Shown here in pieces: positions 6,967 to 8,185 of a stretch of DNA of 8,185 nt. The notes beneath the pieces were generated by a model. The model searched no databases. It saw only the letters and a program-made list of their open reading frames with translations, and had not been told where the DNA came from. The stretch lies in contig DSBE01000010.1 in the NCBI GenBank assembly GCA_011053085.1, positions 1 through 8,185 on the forward strand, given 5' to 3'. The DNA is from Chloroflexota bacterium (lineage in GTDB: Bacteria; Chloroflexota; Anaerolineae; Anaerolineales; Anaerolineaceae). The first letter of the stretch is position 1, and every line of letters begins with the position of its first letter. Made by a program: the position numbers and the translations under genes.

Positions 6967-7953
6967 ATGTTTAATAACCAGACCATTCTGATCACCGGCG
7001 GCACCGGCTCCTTCGGCAAACAATTCACCCGCATGGTGCTTGATCGTTACAACCCCGAACGCATTATCATCTTCAGCCGTGACGAACTGAAACAACACGA
7101 TATGCGCATGCAATTCAACGATGACCCGCGCCTGCGCTTCTTTATCGGGGACCTGCGCGACCGCGACCGGGTCTACCGCGCCTTTTCCACCCCCATTGAC
7201 CTGGTGGTGCATGCCGCCGCGCTCAAACAGGTGCCTGCCTGTGAATACAACCCCTACGAAGCCGTCAAGACCAACATCATCGGCGGACAGCATGTCATCG
7301 ATGCCGCCATCGACTGTGGTATCCCCAAAGTTATCGCCCTTTCGACTGATAAAGCTGTTAATCCCGTCAATCTCTATGGCGCTACCAAGCTGTGCGCCGA
7401 GAAACTCTTCATCCAGGGCAACTCCTATGCCGGCGCCAAAGGCACCCGCTTCAGCTGCGTGCGTTATGGCAACGTGGTCGGCAGCCGCGGCAGTGTCGTG
7501 CCCGTGTTTCGCCAACTGCGCGAAAACGGCACCATCACCATCACCGACGAACGTATGACCCGCTTCTGGATCACCCTCGAGCAGGCAGTTGAATTTGTCT
7601 TCAACGCCGCCAGCATGATGGTCGGCGGCGAGACCTTCATCCCGCGCCTGCCCAGTATGGGCATCATGGACCTGGCGAAAGTGATTGCCCCGGATTGCGA
7701 GATCAAGATCACCGGCATCCGCCCAGGCGAAAAGCTGCACGAGGTTCTCATCTCTGAAGATGAAGCTCGCCACACGGTGGCGCTAGAAAACCTGTTCGTC
7801 ATTCTTCCTGAATATGCCTGGTGGGACAGCAAGCATGACGAAACACAGCGCTATACCAAAGCACAGCCGCTGCCTGACGGCACCACTTACGCCTCTAACA
7901 CCAACGACTGGTGGCTCTCATTGGATGAATTGCGTGCCATGATCGGCGAGTAA
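6967..7953 (+). CDS. pseB: UDP-N-acetylglucosamine 4,6-dehydratase (inverting), PseB/FlaA1 type
   Basis: This NAD(P)-dependent extended short-chain dehydrogenase removes water from UDP-GlcNAc and inverts C5, the first step toward pseudaminic acid and related surface sugars. The 328-residue product opens with the cofactor loop GGTGSFG (11-17), then FSRDELKQ (36-43), FFIGDLRDRDR (58-68) and HAAALKQVPACEYNP (82-96). The catalytic residues of the PseB family are in place: Asp128-Lys129 in STDKA, and Tyr137 with Lys141 in LYGATK. RYGNVVGSRGSVVP (166-179), MTRFWITL (197-204), IRPGEKLHE (251-259) and the NDWWLS tail (313-318) are also characteristic. It has its own promoter, and the next gene is an unrelated secreted protein, so the aminotransferase PseC that normally follows is not adjacent. 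The final sugar is therefore unproven, and a related 4,6-dehydratase role (CapD/FnlA-like) remains possible. Confidence 0.88.
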   Translation: MFNNQTILITGGTGSFGKQFTRMVLDRYNPERIIIFSRDELKQHDMRMQFNDDPRLRFFIGDLRDRDRVYRAFSTPIDLVVHAAALKQVPACEYNPYEAVKTNIIGGQHVIDAAIDCGIPKVIALSTDKAVNPVNLYGATKLCAEKLFIQGNSYAGAKGTRFSCVRYGNVVGSRGSVVPVFRQLRENGTITITDERMTRFWITLEQAVEFVFNAASMMVGGETFIPRLPSMGIMDLAKVIAPDCEIKITGIRPGEKLHEVLISEDEARHTVALENLFVILPEYAWWDSKHDETQRYTKAQPLPDGTTYASNTNDWWLSLDELRAMIGE

Positions 7954-7970
7954 AGGTTAATTTCGTCTGA

Positions 7971-7998
7971 TTTTCAAGATCATCGCGAATGTTATAAT
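7971..7998 (+). promoter_or_regulatory. Extended -10 promoter of the CAP-domain gene
   Basis: A consensus TATAAT (7993-7998) is preceded by TG one base upstream (7990-7991), the extended -10 form. TTTTCA (7971-7976, four of six) lies 16 bases further up as a possible -35. The hexamer ends six bases before the ATG at 8005, so transcription should begin at or next to the start codon. Confidence 0.7.
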
Positions 7999-8004
7999 CG
8001 AATC

Positions 8005-8185
8005 ATGAAAAAGCTACTTGTGCGGTTGCTGCTCCTGGCCGCAATTGTGTTCATCTTCAACGCTCCCCAGCAGATGCAGGCAAAACCACAGCCAGCCCCC
8101 CAGCAATCTGTGACTGCCCAGGATTTGCTCAACCTGGTGAACGGGCTGCGCACCGCCAACGGTTTGCCTGCCCTGACCATCAACA
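8005..8185 (+). CDS. Secreted CAP (SCP/allergen V5-like) domain protein, N-terminal fragment
   Basis: Sixty codons are visible before the right edge. Residues 1-26 form a signal peptide: a basic start (MKKLLVR), a hydrophobic core (LLLLAAIVFIF) and a possible signal peptidase I site after MQA. A proline/glutamine-rich stretch (27-36) follows, then DLLNLVNGLRTANGLPALTIN-type sequence at 40-60. The pattern of a first helix with N..R...GLP.L.. is the opening of bacterial CAP domains, an extracellular fold of varied or unknown function. The catalytic-like His/Glu positions lie beyond the edge. There is no Shine-Dalgarno sequence, and the -10 box sits immediately upstream, so the mRNA may be leaderless. 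The domain call rests on about 20 residues. Confidence 0.7.
   Translation, partial: MKKLLVRLLLLAAIVFIFNAPQQMQAKPQPAPQQSVTAQDLLNLVNGLRTANGLPALTIN

Noticed and set aside
6925..7773. Open frame of 282 codons antisense to the pseB-like gene
   Set aside because: It mirrors the third-position bias of the sense gene. The sense frame carries every conserved dehydratase motif, while the antisense product has low-complexity DG/AD-rich sequence and no known family pattern.
1..8185. Mobile element, defence system or CRISPR array
   Set aside because: No transposase, integrase, nuclease or repeated spacer structure is visible on either strand; every long frame is accounted for by metabolic or envelope genes.

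Overview
The window carries ordinary bacterial housekeeping and envelope genes. The dense coding, the ATG starts with purine-rich ribosome sites, and the combination of a transaldolase/phosphoglucose isomerase fusion with a C39-like peptidase, a CAP-domain lipoprotein or secreted protein and a ROK fructokinase fit a free-living bacterium, and remind me most of Chloroflexota (Anaerolineae-like). That taxon is an inference from gene style, not a demonstrated placement. I see no transposase, integrase, CRISPR array, tRNA, rRNA, phage gene or att-like repeat.

Layout: (1) 1-234, the 3' end of a C39-like peptidase gene. (2) 235-388, a leader with an unusual nested hairpin. (3) 389-5684, a three-gene operon on the plus strand: tkt (transketolase), rpiB (ribose-5-phosphate isomerase B) and a transaldolase-phosphoglucose isomerase fusion. 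It closes with a perfect 14-bp hairpin at 5703-5733 that can terminate transcription from both sides. (4) 5751-6650 on the minus strand, a ROK-family fructokinase, convergent with the operon. (5) 6651-6966, a divergent regulatory region of about 316 bases with a palindrome beside a well-formed promoter. (6) 6967-7953, a PseB-type UDP-GlcNAc 4,6-dehydratase. (7) 8005 to the right edge, the start of a secreted CAP-domain protein whose promoter sits so close to its ATG that the mRNA looks leaderless.

Function: the operon supplies almost the whole non-oxidative pentose phosphate pathway. RpiB interconverts ribulose-5-P and ribose-5-P, transketolase and transaldolase shuffle the sugar phosphates, and the PGI half turns the resulting fructose-6-P into glucose-6-P. 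Ribulose-phosphate epimerase (rpe) is the one missing step inside the window. The nearby fructokinase, which makes fructose-6-P, would feed the same pool, although it is transcribed separately. The PseB-like enzyme and the two exported-type proteins at the edges belong to cell-surface biology and do not obviously connect to the sugar operon.

I did not find a new defence or mobile system here. The most useful leads are regulatory: the nested hairpin before tkt, the operator-like palindrome before pseB, and the likely leaderless CAP gene.
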